Shown: in pieces, positions 32,986 through 45,286 of the stretch | Layout of the letters: each line of letters begins with the position of its first letter | Numbering within the stretch: position 1 is the first letter of the stretch | Origin: Dromiciops gliroides | Lineage: Eukaryota; Chordata; Mammalia; Microbiotheria; Microbiotheriidae | NCBI RefSeq assembly: GCF_019393635.1 | Contig: NC_057861.1 | Coordinates: forward strand, 546,440,711 to 546,504,710 | Length of the DNA: 64,000 bases | Reading direction: 5' to 3' | Position numbers and translations under genes: made by a program | The notes under the pieces: model-generated | Seen by the model: the letters and a program-made list of their open reading frames with translations, nothing else | Database searches by the model: none | Told to the model about the DNA's origin: nothing

Positions 32986-33893
32986 TATACATACACACAC
33001 ACAATATATATATATATACATAATAACATTAATCCTATTTCTGCATTAGTCATGTTATAAGAGAAAAATCAGAGCAATGATGAAAAACCTCAAAATAGAA
33101 AAAACAACAGCACCAAAAACAAAAGAAATAGTATGGTTCATTCAGCATCTATACTCCACAGTTCTTTTTTTTCTTGGATTTGGAGATCCTCTTCTATCAT
33201 GAATTCCCTGGAACTCTTCTGTACCACTGCATTGGTGAGAAGAATATAGTCCATCACAGTAGGTCAACACTCAATGTTGATGATACTGTGTACAATGTTC
33301 TTCTGGTTCTGCGCATCTCACTCATCATCAGCCCACGCAAGACCCTCCAAGGTTTCTCTGAACTCCTCCTGCTCATCGTTTCTTACAGCACAATAGTATT
33401 CCATTGTATTCATATACATACCCAAAAGTGGTATTGCTGGGTCAAAGGGTCAAAGGGTATGGATAGCTTTATCGCCTTCTGGGCATAATTCCAAATTGCT
33501 CTCCAGAGTGGTTGGATCAGTTCACAGCTCCACCAACAATGCATCAGTGTTCCAATTTTCCCACAGCTTCTCCAACATTTATTATTTTCCGTTTTTGTCT
33601 TTTTAGCCAATCTGATAGGTGTCAAGTGGTACCTCAGAGTTGTTTTAATTTGCATCTCTCTAATCAATAGTGATTTAGAGCATTTTTTCATATGGGAATA
33701 GATAGCTTTGGTTTCTTCATCAGAAAACTGCCTGTTCATATCCTTTGGCCATTTCTCAATTGGGGAATGACTTGGATTCTTATAAATTTGATTTAGTTCC
33801 CTATATATTTTAGAGATGAGGCCTTTATCAGAAGTACTGGCCACAAAAATTGTTTCCCAGCTTTCTGCCTCCCTTCTAATTTTGGATGCATTG
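32817..33893 (-). mobile_element. 5'-truncated L1 insertion (ORF2 C-terminus plus 3' UTR)
   Basis: On the - strand, 33893-33410 encodes the ORF2 C-terminal region: SHSPIEKWPKDMNRQFSDEE, then MKKCSKSLLIREMQIKTTLR and CWRSCGKIGTLMHCWWSCEL, the L1 Cys-motif region. The frame stays open for over 150 codons. Then comes the 3' UTR with an embedded TA/CA microsatellite. The TSD CTTGAACTTATTTTT is perfect (32802-32816, 33894-33908). A recent but dead insertion. Confidence 0.93.
32944..33020. repeat. (TA)n with (CA)n core, inside the L1 3' UTR
   Basis: Near-pure TA alternation with an ACACACAC interruption around 32992-33002. Confidence 0.97.
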
Positions 33894-34101
33894 CTTGAAC
33901 TTATTTTTAAATGGTGAGCATGGCACATTCCAAGTTGAGTTACCTGTCTTCCTCCTCAAAAGATGTTATCAACTACATATCTGCTGCTTAGGACTTAGAT
34001 TTAGACTAGCTGTTCTATGGCCAAGAACTATGTTCTTGCAGTTTACATAACCAAGAAAAATCTTGATTAAACAGAGAAATGTTGGCAGCTGGGTGAAGTT
34101 T

Positions 34102-34248
34102 TTTTCTTTTTAGTGAGGCATTTGGGGTTAAGTGACTTGCCCAAGGTCACACAGCTAGTAAGTGTTAAGTGTCTGAGGCCGGACTTGAACTCAGGTACTC
34201 CTGACTCCAGGGCCGGTGCTCTATCCACTGCGCCACCTAGCTGCCCCT
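34102..34248 (-). mobile_element. WSINE1-type SINE
   Basis: Short TSD TGAAGTTT (34094-34101, 34249-34256). Confidence 0.93.
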
Positions 34249-34439
34249 TGAAGTTTATTTTCAAACAAATTCTGCACATTTATCTTGGCTGCCTTTCACC
34301 AAAATTACATTACTTCCCTATCCCACCTCCAAAGTGGAAGGTGAGAATAAACCTGATGGGCTTAGCAAGTGAAGGAAAAGGACTATGATTCACATCACTT
34401 TTCATAGGAATGAAACCTAATAATTAGTAGATGAATCTA

Positions 34440-34885
34440 AGGTATTATAAGGATTTACAAAATGGAAGGTCCATTGGAAGAAATGAATCACCTAGTTCAG
34501 TCCCCTCGTTTTACAGATGAGGATACTGAGGCTGAAAGGACCATAAGGTTTAGAGCTGGAAAGGACCTTCAGAGGCATCTAATCTAATTCCCACATTTTA
34601 TGTTAAACACTCACCTAAGACCACACAACATTAACAGGAAAAGGCACAATTCACCCTGGGTCTCCCAACTCCCCTCTCAGTGGTTATTCTGCCATACCAC
34701 ATGGTATCCCCACAATGGTATAATTCACTGTATCCATGATTACCGAAGCAGTATTAGGATAACTATCAGTCAGAGATGATAGAGACAGAATTACCACATT
34801 GCCACTAGAGGCAGGATTTGAACCCAGGTCTTTGACTTCAAATCCAGCATTCTTTCCATTACGCCATGCTTGCTGACCCTCAGTA
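34440..34885 (-). repeat. MIR/MAR1-like SINEs (two adjacent decayed copies)
   Basis: 34495-34680 contains TTTTACAGATGAGGATACTG and AGAGCTGGAAAGGACCTTCA. 34790-34880 contains GGATTTGAACCCAGGTCTTT and a tRNA-head complement. Confidence 0.6.
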
Positions 34886-35526
34886 CCTCTGTCTATTACT
34901 TTCACCTAATAAGGTAGAAGGCACTTTAGTTTGCATTTTGAATTCATGAAACAGGTCAGACCTGGGGAAAGAACGGAGAGAATTAAATCTGCCTCATCTA
35001 TCTCTACCAAACGAGAATTCAAATAAGGACCCAGGGTCCATCCATAATCCATAACTTTGTCCCAAGTCTGCCAAAATGGAAACTGTGGTCAGCACAGCAC
35101 TAGAATGGAACAACTATCATCAAGGTGAAAAAGCAAGACCAAAATCTATGCCCTCTGTCAAGGATAAGTTCTGAATTCACTAAAGCTGATGGATTTGGCA
35201 TAAAAAAGACATTCTACAAGTTCTTTGTGGGGGCAAGGATATATGGGAAGAGGATAAGTTCATTATAAAGCAATTCTGGTTTCTTGGATATGTTTATGTC
35301 CATCATAAATAACAACCATATGTAACATCTTAACCATATGTATAAAAATAGCTCTGCCGTTGAATAACAAGGCATGGTGGGGGAACCCCAACAATTAAAA
35401 CGGTTTCAGAACTAAAGAAAATCATAGTAGTTTGTCCCATTCTGGAAATATTCCATCTCATGCCTAAAAGGCCATATCATATACTCTCACAGCAATATAG
35501 CGTGAATAGTGGTTAAGTCAACGTAC

Positions 35527-35645
35527 CTCATCCTTTCCCAGGGCTTTGAGGTGTTCCAGGATCTGTGTGATCACGGTCTCACAAAGCTTGTTGTTTTCAG
35601 CCAGGAATTTTGAGTCTCCCCCATAGAGGCTGTCGTTGGAATCAA
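35527..35645 (-). CDS. VPS35L: VPS35L coding exon
   Basis: A 119-nt exon (phase 1 in, phase 0 out). It completes the split Val codon and encodes [20 protein letters not shown] then [19 protein letters not shown]. The acceptor is TCCACTTAG and the donor is GAG|GTACGT. It is isolated between two introns of 12.8 and 11.6 kb that are full of repeats. Confidence 0.96.
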
Positions 35646-36785
35646 CTAAGTGGACAAACAATGAAACGTGAGAAATCTATCCTAAGCAAACTTTTATCTT
35701 TATCCAAGGAAAAAGGGAGTCAGGAGAAAAAACAGCATTAGCAGATGTTGGGGAAATTTGGAAAACAAAATGGAAATGGCCTAACCAAGTTCCTGTTGAG
35801 CCTGGGAACTTGGTTACTACAAAGAAAACATCTGTACCATCTAAGAGACTGAGCTAGAGATCCTGCAGTGTTACACTTTCCCTCCCACTGGCTAGTAATG
35901 GAACCCATGTTTCAAAAAGTGAATCTGCTCAATTCCATTAGCTATGTTCAAAGTACACATTCCCCATCACCTTTGAGCACTTTCCTAAGCTACAGACACA
36001 CCTGCAACAAGAGAGATCAAGGGAATGCTAGAACGGAAGTTAGAGTGTCTCTGTGGTCCTCCACTCAGCACAGGGGCCTAAAATAATCCAACAGACACAA
36101 ACATCTCAACATTATTCCTCTTCAATACTTTGGCCTGTCCTAGAACATTTCACCATCCCATCAACATAAGCAACCAGCTTCGGTTACAGGCCAGGTTGAA
36201 CCCAGTGATCTTTGTCCCTTGGAGACTAAGAGCTTTGCCCTTCCTCTGCCACCCTCCATAACCCCATGGCTTCTCTGTATCTCCCTATCCCAATTACACC
36301 ACACAGGAGCAATTATTCTCAGTTTCCACCTCCCGTTCTTTTACTCTCATCCTTCAAAACCCTACACCCCAGTCGTGTCCAACTCCAACAGTGCCCACCC
36401 CTTCCACTGTGCCCCAAAGAAGTCCCATTTCATAGTGAACAAGCTTCCCTTCATCCTGGTCCTCTTTCTCTCAGATGCCTCCACTAACTAAACCTGACAG
36501 AGATCTAGTTCCCCCTTGATAATGATACATTCTCAGCCTCTTCTCTTACACCCCTGACACACTGGCCCTGGAGCAAAGTCAGATGACTCCCTGCCCTTCA
36601 CTGCCACTCCCACAGCCTCCTTTTTCCTCTATCACTTAGCAAGCTTTCCTCCTTTGAAGTCCACTCAAACTGTCCACCCAAACCAAATTATGATAGGTGT
36701 AGTATACCGACCACCAGGCCTTACTTCCTTCTTTCTGAAGGGATTCAGCACCTGGATTATCATCTTCCTCTCATCCCCAACTCTT

Positions 36786-37371
36786 TTTTAAAATTTAATT
36801 AGATTTGGGGCAGCTAGGTGGCACAGTAGATAGAGCACTGGCCCTGGAGTCAGGAGTACCTGAGTTCAAATCCGGCCTCAGCTACTTACTAGCTGTGTGA
36901 CCCTGGACAAGTCACTTAACCCCAATTGCCTCACCAAAAAAAAAATTTTTTTAATTTTTTAAAAATTTAATTAGATTTGTGGTTATAAAATTTTTTCCAA
37001 TTACATGCAAAGATATTTTTTGAGTTCCAAATTTTTCTTCCACCCTCTCTTCCCTCCACCCTCCCAAATCCAGCAAGCAATCTAATATAGGTTATACATT
37101 ACAATTATGTTAAACATATTTCCACATGAGTCATGTTGTAAGAGAAGAATCAGAACAAAAGAAAAAAAAAGAAAGAATAAATAACAACAAAAAAGCAACA
37201 ACAAAAGTGAAAATAGTATGCTTCAATCTGTATTTAGACTCTATAGTTCTTTTTCTGAATGTGGACAGCATTTTCCACCATAAGTCTTTTGGCATTGTCT
37301 TGGATCATTGCATTGCTGAGAAGAATTAAGTCTATCACAGTTGATCATCAACACAATGCTGTTGATACTAG
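36786..37371 (-). mobile_element. L1 3' UTR fragment carrying a SINE
   Basis: Antisense L1 3' text: TTCCAATTACATGCAAAGAT, 'cacatgagtcatgttgtaag', CATTGCATTGCTGAGAAGAA. The 36807 SINE sits inside it. Confidence 0.8.
36807..36961 (+). mobile_element. WSINE1-type SINE nested in L1
   Basis: The 17-bp perfect TSD AAAATTTAATTAGATTT is at 36790-36806 and 36962-36978. One CORE repeat unit (CACTTAACACTTACT) is shortened. Confidence 0.96.
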
Positions 37372-38093
37372 CCCAGGGCTAATTGTTAACTATTTTAATT
37401 CCACAATCCTTTGCTTTAAATCCCTAACCCTGTTTAAATCTCTATCAACATTCAGACTTGCCAAACCTCAGCTCTAGATTGCTCCCACCATCCTACTCAC
37501 AGAGCTGATGAATGTAGCACCATGACATCTCACCATTATGTCAACTGATTACATTACAAATTCATGTTATCCAATATCAACTGAGCTCCACTGTAGCAAG
37601 GCAATACTTTTCCTCCTGCCCAACTGATTCTATCACTCCTTAGAGAAGCTATTCTAACTCTTCTTTTCCCTCCTCAAGTCTCCTACACATCCCCCTCCTC
37701 TATCCCTCTCAACCAAGGTCCTTGCTCCTTACTTTACTAAAAAAATTGAACCTACTCACGTAAGTTTCCTCTTCTCCCATTCTCACCTCTAAACCCTTCA
37801 ACATCATCTCTCACTCTCTCCTTCCCACCATTCTCCAAGAAGTAGCCCTTCTTACTAATGCCAAATCCTCTATGTGCATATTTGATCCCATTCTCTTCCA
37901 TCTAATATCGCAGACTGCCTCAATCACCCTCCTCTCCCTATGAACTGGTTCCTCCTGCACTACCTTTGAATATGTCCATCTTCAAAAGAAAAACAACAAC
38001 AAAAACCAAAAATGCTCACTAGCTTCTTCTCCCCCCGTAATTATCCTATGTATCTCCTTTCTCAGCCAAACTCCTTAAAAAGTTGTCTATACT

Positions 38094-38431
38094 CACAATG
38101 GAAAATGCTCTCCACATCCAGAAAAAGAACTATCAAGTCTAAATGCAGATAGAAGCATACTATTTTCACCTTTGTTGCTGTTTGTTTTTTGTTTATTCTC
38201 TCTTGTGAGTTTTCCCTTTTGTTCTGCTTCTTATCTCACAACAGGACCAATATGGAAATATGTTTAATATCATTATAATGTATAACCTATATCAGATTGC
38301 CTGTTGGCTTCAGGAGCGGGGAGGGAGAAAAATTTGGAACTCAAAATTTTACAGAAATGAATGTTGAAAGCTATCCTTACATGTAATTGGGGAAAAAAAT
38401 AAAATAAAATAGTATTAAAAAAAAGAAAAGA
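38094..38431 (+). mobile_element. L1 3' end inserted in L2
   Basis: AAAATGCTCTCCACATCCAG ... ACATGTAATTGGGGAAAAAA and an A-rich tail. The degraded TSD AAAAGTTGTCTATACT / AAAAATTGCCTGTACT (38078-38093, 38432-38447) has 3 mismatches in 16, so this is the older of the L1 insertions with readable TSDs here. Confidence 0.85.
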
Positions 38432-38956
38432 AAAAATTGCCTGTACTTGCTGATTCTACTTTCTTTCCTCTAATTCCTCAAATCTTTGAAATCTGGTTTC
38501 CAACTTCATCACCTAATTGAAACTACTCTTTCCTATGTTACTACTAAACAGACTTCTTAATTGGCAAATTTGAAGGTCTTTTCTTAATATTCATTCTTCT
38601 AACCCTATTTGACCCCGTGGACCATTTCCTTCTCCTGGATACTCTCTCTTCTCGGGGTTTTCATGACACATGTTTCTACTGGTTCTCTTTGCACTCACCT
38701 AACTGCCTTTTCTCAAGACTCCTGGACTAGCTCATGATCTCAGCCCTAACTGCAGGTTTTCCCCAAGTTTCTTTCTTAGGTCCTCTTCTCCCCCTACACT
38801 CTTGGTAACCTTCATGGGTTTAACTATCATCTCTATGGAGATGACACACCTATCTCCAAATCAAGCCCTAGTTTTTCCTCTAAGGTTCAGTCTCCTGTCA
38901 TCAAATACTACAAGGCATTTTCAACGGGGATCCTGGACACATTTCAAACTCAGCAT

Positions 38957-39711
38957 CTTTTTTTTTCTTTTTAAAAAATTTAATATATTTTCCCCCAGAA
39001 TAATATGTTAATTTTTTTAAACATTTGGGGTTTTTTAAGTTTTGAGTTTCAAATTCTATCCCTCCCTCTTTTCTTCTTCACCTCCCCTCCCTGAGATGGC
39101 AAGCAATCAAATACAGGTTATACATATGAAATTATGTAAAACATTTCCACATTAGTCATTTTGCACAAGACACAAATAAATGAAAAATAATTAAAGAAAG
39201 AAAGTGAAAAATAGCATGTTTCAGTCTATATTCAATCAATACCAGTTCTTTCTCTGGAGGCAGATAGTATGCTTCATACTATCCTTTGGGATTGTCTTAG
39301 ATAATCATATTCCTGAGAATAGCTAAGTCATTCACAGTTCTTCATCCAACTATATCGCTGTTATCGTGTACAACATTCTCCTGGTTCTGCTCACTTCACT
39401 CTACATCAGTTTATGTAACTCCACGTTTTTCTGAAATCATCCTGCTTGTCATTTCTTACAGAACAATAATACTCCATCACAATCATATACCACAGCTTGT
39501 TTAGCCATTCCCCAATTGATGGGCATCCCTTTGATTTCCAATTTTCAGTCACCACAAATAGAACTGCTATAAATATTTTTGTACAAATAGTTCCTTTATC
39601 CTTTTTTAAAAATGTCTTTGGGATATAGACCTAGAAGTGGTACTGCTGGATCAAAGGGTAAACACAGTTTTATAGCCCTTCGGGCATAGTTCCAAATTGT
39701 GCTCCAGAAAG
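38957..39711 (-). mobile_element. L1 3' fragment inserted in L2
   Basis: The perfect TSD CAAACTCAGCAT is at 38945-38956 and 39712-39723. The antisense 3' UTR runs to AAGTGGTACTGCTGGATCAA and TTCGGGCATAGTTCCAAATT. Confidence 0.9.
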
Positions 39712-40123
39712 CAAACTCAGCATTTCTAAATTGAATTCATTCTCTTTCTCCCAAACCTTTCCCTCTTCCAAACTTCCCAGTGTCTATGGAAGGAACCATC
39801 TCCTTCCAGTCTCCTAGGCTTATCCCCTCCGAATTGTCTTTATTTTCCTTCACACCACATAGCTAATCAATTGCCAAATCTTCAGTTTCTACATGCATAG
39901 CATCTTTCACATCTGTGACCTTCTCTCTTATTCACAAGGCCAGCTACCACCTCATCACATCTGGCTATATTACTGCAACAGCCTCTTTGCTGGCCCTCCT
40001 AAATAATGCTGCCAAAATATTTCCCTTAACCCAAGAACTGACCATGTAGCTTCCTTTTTATATCAATTCCAGTGACTTTCTATTGCCTCTAAGATCAAAT
40101 AAAAACTATTTTATTTCGCTTTT

Positions 40124-40279
40124 GTTTTTTGTTTTTGTTTTTTAGTGAGGCAATTGGGGCTAAGTGACTTGCCCAGGGTCACACAGCTAGTAAGTGTTAA
40201 GTGTCTGAGGCCGGATTTGAACTCAGGTACTCCTGACTCCAGGGCCGGTGCTCTATCCACTGTACCACCTAGCTGCCCC
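40124..40279 (-). mobile_element. WSINE1-type SINE nested in L2
   Basis: TSD TTATTTCGCTTTT at 40111-40123 and 40280-40292. Confidence 0.96.
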
Positions 40280-41044
40280 TTATTTCGCTTTTAAAGCCCT
40301 GTACAACCTGACCCTAAATTGTCCTTCCAGCCCCAATGGACTTTATCGTACCTCATATGTATTCTGTGATCCAAACAAATCAGTAGTGCTGATTTCCACG
40401 CCCTCCATTTCTTGTCTCCATGTTCTTGCTTTAGCCATCCCACATACCTAGAATATCTCTCTCTTCCTATTAGAAGCAACTCAGGCACTATCTTCTGTGT
40501 GATCCTCAAAACTCTTAATACCTTCTGTCTCAAACTACCTTGTATTGAATTATTTTATGTTTTTGTTATATTTACATTAATATTGGTATAAGATGTATGC
40601 AATATATTTGCATGTATTTGTATACAATATATTAATATCTACTTACATATGTACTTACTCCCACCCATCCCCAATTAGCTTGTTTCATTCTCCATACATG
40701 TCTCCTGGGCCTAAAAGTGTGGCACACAGCAGGTATTTAAAAAGTGCTTGTCAATTGTTGAACCAGTGTTCACAAAGTCTCCTATGTACATAAGGAGAGG
40801 GCAGAACACTAAACTAAGTTCATCAGGGCAGTGTTTCCTGGAGAATAATGGGACCTCAATGTGGGACTTGGAGTCTGAAAAACAGGGTTCAGGTTCCCAC
40901 CTCTGATACTCAATTTTTCTTTTCCTTCAAGTTCCATGTCCTTCCCTAAGAGAATACAGTTTCTTCTAACCCTATGTGAATACGTTCCCATAAATTACCT
41001 GGGAAGCCTGGCTTGAAAAGAGCGCAGAACAATAAGTGTTCTCT

Positions 41045-41205
41045 GTACACAGAGAATACATGCATGGCCAAGTCATTCAACATCTCTGAGCCTCAATTTC
41101 TGCATCTGTAAAATGGATATATTCTTGCATAACCTAACCCACAGAGCTGTTGTGAGGAACATTAACTTTGTAAAGAATAAAATCCAAATAAATATGTAGC
41201 ATCAA
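41045..41205 (+). repeat. MIR fragment
   Basis: TGAGCCTCAATTTCTGCATC, TGTAAAATGGATATA and GAGCTGTTGTGAGGAACATT. Confidence 0.7.
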
Positions 41206-41206
41206 T

Positions 41207-41500
41207 AGAGGCAGCACTATGTAGTGGATAGAAAGTTGGCTTCATGGGGGGCAGCTAGGTGGCACAGTGGATAAAGCACCAGCCCTGGATTCAGGAGGAC
41301 CTGAGTTCAAATCCGGCTTCAGACACTTGACACTTACTAGCTGTGTGAACCTGGGCAAGTCACTTAACCCCCATTGCCCCGCAAAAAAAAAAAAAAGGGG
41401 GAAAGTTGGCTTCAAAGCCAAGAAGACCTGTTTCAAGTCCAATTCTGACACACACTGGCAATTTACTGAACTTCTCAGTCCTCAAGGCAACATTCTAAGA
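41207..41500 (+). repeat. Older SINE split by a younger one
   Basis: GAGGCAGCACTATGTAGTGG head (41210) continues after the insertion with CAAAGCCAAGAAGACCTGTT and ACTTCTCAGTCCTCAAGGCA. Confidence 0.65.
41245..41400 (+). mobile_element. WSINE1-type SINE nested in an older SINE
   Basis: TSD GAAAGTTGGCTTCA at 41231-41244 and 41401-41414. Confidence 0.96.
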
Positions 41501-41689
41501 CTATCGACTGCATAGGTAGAAGGAGATTCCTCCCCTAGACGTTCCCTATACCAATGAAATGTTCAATCTTTATGCTTATTAACATAAACTGAAATGGCCC
41601 TACTGCTCCCTCCTTTGGGGCAGACCACAAAGCCAGAAAAACTTCCTTCTTCCTCAAAATTAATTGCCAACTTTTTCTCTACCCTACCA

Positions 41690-42620
41690 CTCTGAAACAT
41701 GGCTATGAGCTTAGAATCCCAGAGTCAGAAAAGACCACAATACAGACACTGCCCTTCTATCAGACCTCTTACAAATGGACATCGAACCATTCGTTACTCA
41801 AATACTTGCAGTGACAGGGATGTTACTACGACATAAAACAAAAGCCTATTCAACTTGGGGGCAGCTTTAATCATCAGGAAATCTGACTCCCAATAACTTC
41901 CACCAATGGTCCTATTTCTCATCTTTGAGGCCAATAACGGGACCAATAAACTCACAGGTAAAAAGCACTTGATAATTTATAAAGTGATTCCCTTAAAATA
42001 ACCTTCTGTGGTGAGTAGTACAAGTATTTTTATCCCCGTTTTGTTGGTAAAAAAAACCCTGGGGGCAGCTAGGTGGCGCAGTGGATAGAGCACCGGCCCT
42101 GGATTCAGGAGGACCTGAGTTCAACTCTGGCCTCAGACACTTAACACTTACTTACTAGCTGTGTGACCCCGGGCAAGTCACTTAACCCCCATTGCCCTAC
42201 AAAAAAACAAAAACAAAAACAAAAAAAACCCAAAACCCTGATACTTGTCCATTCTACTAGGACTGAGCCCAAGTCTCCAAATTCCAAGTAATATACTTCT
42301 CCCACTCCACCTTACTGCTTGATGATTAGAAAAATTTCATCCCTCTTCCACACAATAGCCCTTCAATTATGTGAAGAAAGCAACTGTGACTCTTCCAAGT
42401 CTTATCTTATTCAGGCTAAATATCCTTGAATAGAGAGAATCTCCCATGACACCATGACATCACGTATGGGGTTTAAGGAATCTATGTCTTCTATTTTCAT
42501 TATTCTTGTCAAATACAGCTTTTGAAAAGCCTGGCATCCACTTCCACTAAGCCCAATCTTCTCCCATCCAACCCCAATTTTCATCAGTGAGCATAGAACA
42601 ACCAAAATTTATTTACAGGT
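41690..42620 (-). repeat. CR1/L3-type LINE remnant with nested sequence
   Basis: 41690-41950 and 42335-42620 follow the antisense CR1/L3 order: CCCTTCAATTATGTGAAGAA, TATTCAGGCTAAATATCCTT, TTCTTGTCAAATACAGCTTT. A MIR-like stretch (41955-42300) and a SINE lie between. Confidence 0.6.
42062..42231 (+). mobile_element. WSINE1-type SINE
   Basis: TSD AAAACCCTG at 42053-42061 and 42232-42240. The CORE has a duplicated CTTA (CACTTACTTACTAGC). Confidence 0.95.
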
Positions 42621-42809
42621 GTCACTAAGAATGAAGAAGGCTAGAAAGCCATGAGAGACAATAATTTAAAGCCCAGGAATACAACCCAATCCTTGCCCTC
42701 TAGGGGTAAAGGGATTTGCTTATATAATTTTCTTAAGTGATCACTTCTAGACATTTCAACAAAGAATCTTTCTTTATACTTACTGTTCAATATGTTTATT
42801 AAAACTTTT

Positions 42810-42969
42810 GGGGCAGCTAGGTGGCGCAGTGGATAGAGCACCAGCCCTGGATTCAGGAGGACCTGAGTTCAAATCTGACCTCAGAGGCTTTACACACTTA
42901 CTAGCTGTGTGACCCTGGGCAAGTCACTTAACCCCAATTGCCTCACAAAAACAAAACAAAACAAAACAA
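42810..42969 (+). mobile_element. WSINE1-type SINE
   Basis: TSD AAAACTTTT at 42801-42809 and 42970-42978; tail (CAAAA)n. Confidence 0.95.
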
Positions 42970-43485
42970 AAAACTTTTAAGACAGAGTTCTTTACAAATA
43001 ATATAACATTAAAGCCAAAAGGATACAAAAAAGTCTTTGTGAAATGTATGATGTATTAGTTACATAGATACACAAAGGATAAGCACAAGTGGCCTATTAA
43101 TACTTTCAAACTGGTGGAAAACCAAAATATCGTTCTGACTTTATGAAATCTGAGGGAGTAAGTGCCTTCTATTGCCAATATCTTAAAGAGTAGGTACAAG
43201 GAAAACTGAAGAGTTATTGGACACACACAGAATTCAGGTGTGTTGATCAGAAAATAAATGTTCATTGAACAACCTAAGGTCACTTTAGCTCAGCTGCTAG
43301 CATGTCATGCTTTTTTCATCATCATCATCATTATCAAATGTGACTGCTTTCATGCCATCTATGGCTCTCTGCAATAAGGTAAGCAGATATTGTCTCTTCT
43401 AAGTTTTCAAACAAGGCTCCCAGTTTTGGAAGTGAGGCTGGGAAGGGTCTGATGCACTTTAAGCATATCAAGTTTATAATACTTA

Positions 43486-43654
43486 CTGTTTTATATGATT
43501 GCATATAAATAACCTATATCAAATTGCTTAACATTTCAGAGGGGGGTGGAGCTGAAGGAGGAAGAGAGAAAATTTAGGACTCAAAAGAAATTTTAAATGA
43601 ATTTTTAAAATTGTTTTGACATGTAATTGGAAAAAAATAAAATATCATTTAAAA
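43486..43654 (+). mobile_element. Very short L1 3' end
   Basis: Only about 170 bp, ending GACATGTAATTGGAAAAAAA. TSD AAGTTTATAATA(C/T)TTA at 43470-43485 and 43655-43670. Confidence 0.85.
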
Positions 43655-44224
43655 AAGTTTATAATATTTACCAGAAATGTATAGAAGAGCTTAAAAACCC
43701 ACAAACCCTTAGAAAATGACCAAGGTATCACTAGCCAGGCAATGTATAGTCCTGGAACTATGCAGAAGGAAGTAGGTTAAATGTGCAGACCAAGGACCTA
43801 GAACTCTCGGGTTATACAACTGGTTGTCAGATGTTTTAGGTGTCTGGATAGAAGACTGAAACATGAGGTGATCACAATCAATGGGCATTGAAGATTAGCC
43901 AGTGTGTATGAGAAGAAAGATAAATGGATATTTTCTGAGCCTCAGAACATCAAAAAGAAAGCCCTGTACAAGCTCCAGGCCAGGTAACAATATGGTTTCC
44001 ATCAGCAAACAACAATAATCATAACTGATCAAAAAAAAAGATTTCAAAAGATATTCTCTAATTCTCTCCACCATCCTACTGGTCATTAAGTGCCTAAAAA
44101 GAAAATAAAATTTAAATTACATAGTAGATATATTTCCTAAAAAAAAGAGTGATCATTTCATTTTTAGAAATCAAATTCCATTTTCTAATTGCTTTCCATT
44201 ATAATTTCAGGATTGTTTATCTTA

Positions 44225-44998
44225 TCACAGTAGACTATAGCTTCTTGAGGGCAACGACTATCTCCCTTTTCTATTTCTATCTCCAGCAGTTAGCACGTGA
44301 TGGCACATTCATTTAATGAATGTCTGTTGAGTAGCTCTGATTTGGGTAGATATCTGCAACTGGCAATTCTCCTACCATGCACTTAGCTTTAAGTCCTCCA
44401 TGACTCTCCTGGCCCTAGCACTCTCTTTAAATAATATTTTGTAAACACAAACATGCGCTAAGAGAATGGTCATTTATGAAATTCCTCCCAATGATTCCGT
44501 TTGTAATGTGAGTGATTACTACTTAATTAATCATGCTTCGACAGCATCTGGGTATGCCAAATAATGGCATCCTTGACAAGTGCTGTTGCTACTACAACAT
44601 GTCCAGTATTTTCCGTAGATTAGTTATGAAAATCATTCTTAGACTAAAGCCGCATTTGCCACAAGGAAGCTAAATGTCAGTTGTTGGAGGGACTCCTCCT
44701 GACTACCAATGCAGACAGAATAGTTTCTCATATAAATTCCTAATCTCCTTTATACTAGAATCAACTCTTATACTAGTGAGTAAAACTCACTATCGAGAAT
44801 AGCGATAGGAAAAAAAATCCCTCCCACCTCCCCCCAAATTGCTTTATATTTATATTGTGTATCCTGATTTATGTACATATTGTCTCCTAGAATGCCCTCC
44901 TTGAGGACGGGGATTATTTTATTTTTTTTATCTGTATTCCCAGTATCTAGCTCAGTGGGCTGAACATAGTAGACATTTAATAAATACTTGTAGATTAA
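44225..44998 (+). repeat. Two L2 3' ends flanking a unique block
   Basis: 44225-44340 contains AGCTTCTTGAGGGCAACGAC and TTAGCACGTGATGGCACATT. 44840-44998 contains CTCCTTGAGGACGGGGATTA and TAGTAGACATTTAATAAATA. The sequence between them is not repeat-like. Confidence 0.7.
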
Positions 44999-45129
44999 AA
45001 AAAAAAACACCACCTTCCTTTACCTATGCACACTCAAGACTTCCTAGACAATACATAAAGAGAATAAATAGGTATTTGCAAAGCTGGCACATAAATACAT
45101 ATTCATCCTAGGCTATAAAGAAACATGGC

Positions 45130-45286
45130 AGGGGCAGCTAGGTGGCACAATGGATGAAGCACCGGCCCTGAATTCAGGAGGACCTGAGTTCAAATCCAGC
45201 TTCAGACACTTGATGCTTACTAGCTGCGTGACCCTAGGCAAGTCACTTAACCCTCATTGCCCTGGGGGGAGAAAAAAAGAAAAAAG
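45130..45286 (+). mobile_element. WSINE1-type SINE
   Basis: TSD AAAGAAACATGGC at 45117-45129 and 45287-45299. Confidence 0.96.

Larger units (their letters stand above)
22767..35526 (-). other. VPS35L intron, 12.8 kb
   Basis: Contains the SINEs, L2 and L1 pieces listed separately. 23370-23940, 26840-27850 and 31260-32260 hold no recognised element or exon. 32270-32780 is repeat-free with unique, moderately GC-containing sequence. Confidence 0.7.
36100..40763 (+). repeat. Long L2 LINE, broken by two L1s, another L1 and two SINEs
   Basis: L2 order is kept across the pieces. The endonuclease-like text reading IGVVYRPPG is at about 36688-36720. The middle (37700-38090) is followed after an L1 by 38448-38944, with the RT region reading GDDTPIS near 38838. 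The last piece, 39724-40763, ends at an L2 3' terminus (GGCACACAGCAGGTATTTAA). Insertions: L1 36786-37371, L1 38094-38431, L1 38957-39711, SINEs 36807-36961 and 40124-40279. Confidence 0.7.

Noticed and set aside
33410..33893. A functional L1 ORF2 protein
   Set aside because: Only the C-terminal part is present because the insertion is 5'-truncated; no reverse transcriptase or endonuclease remains here.
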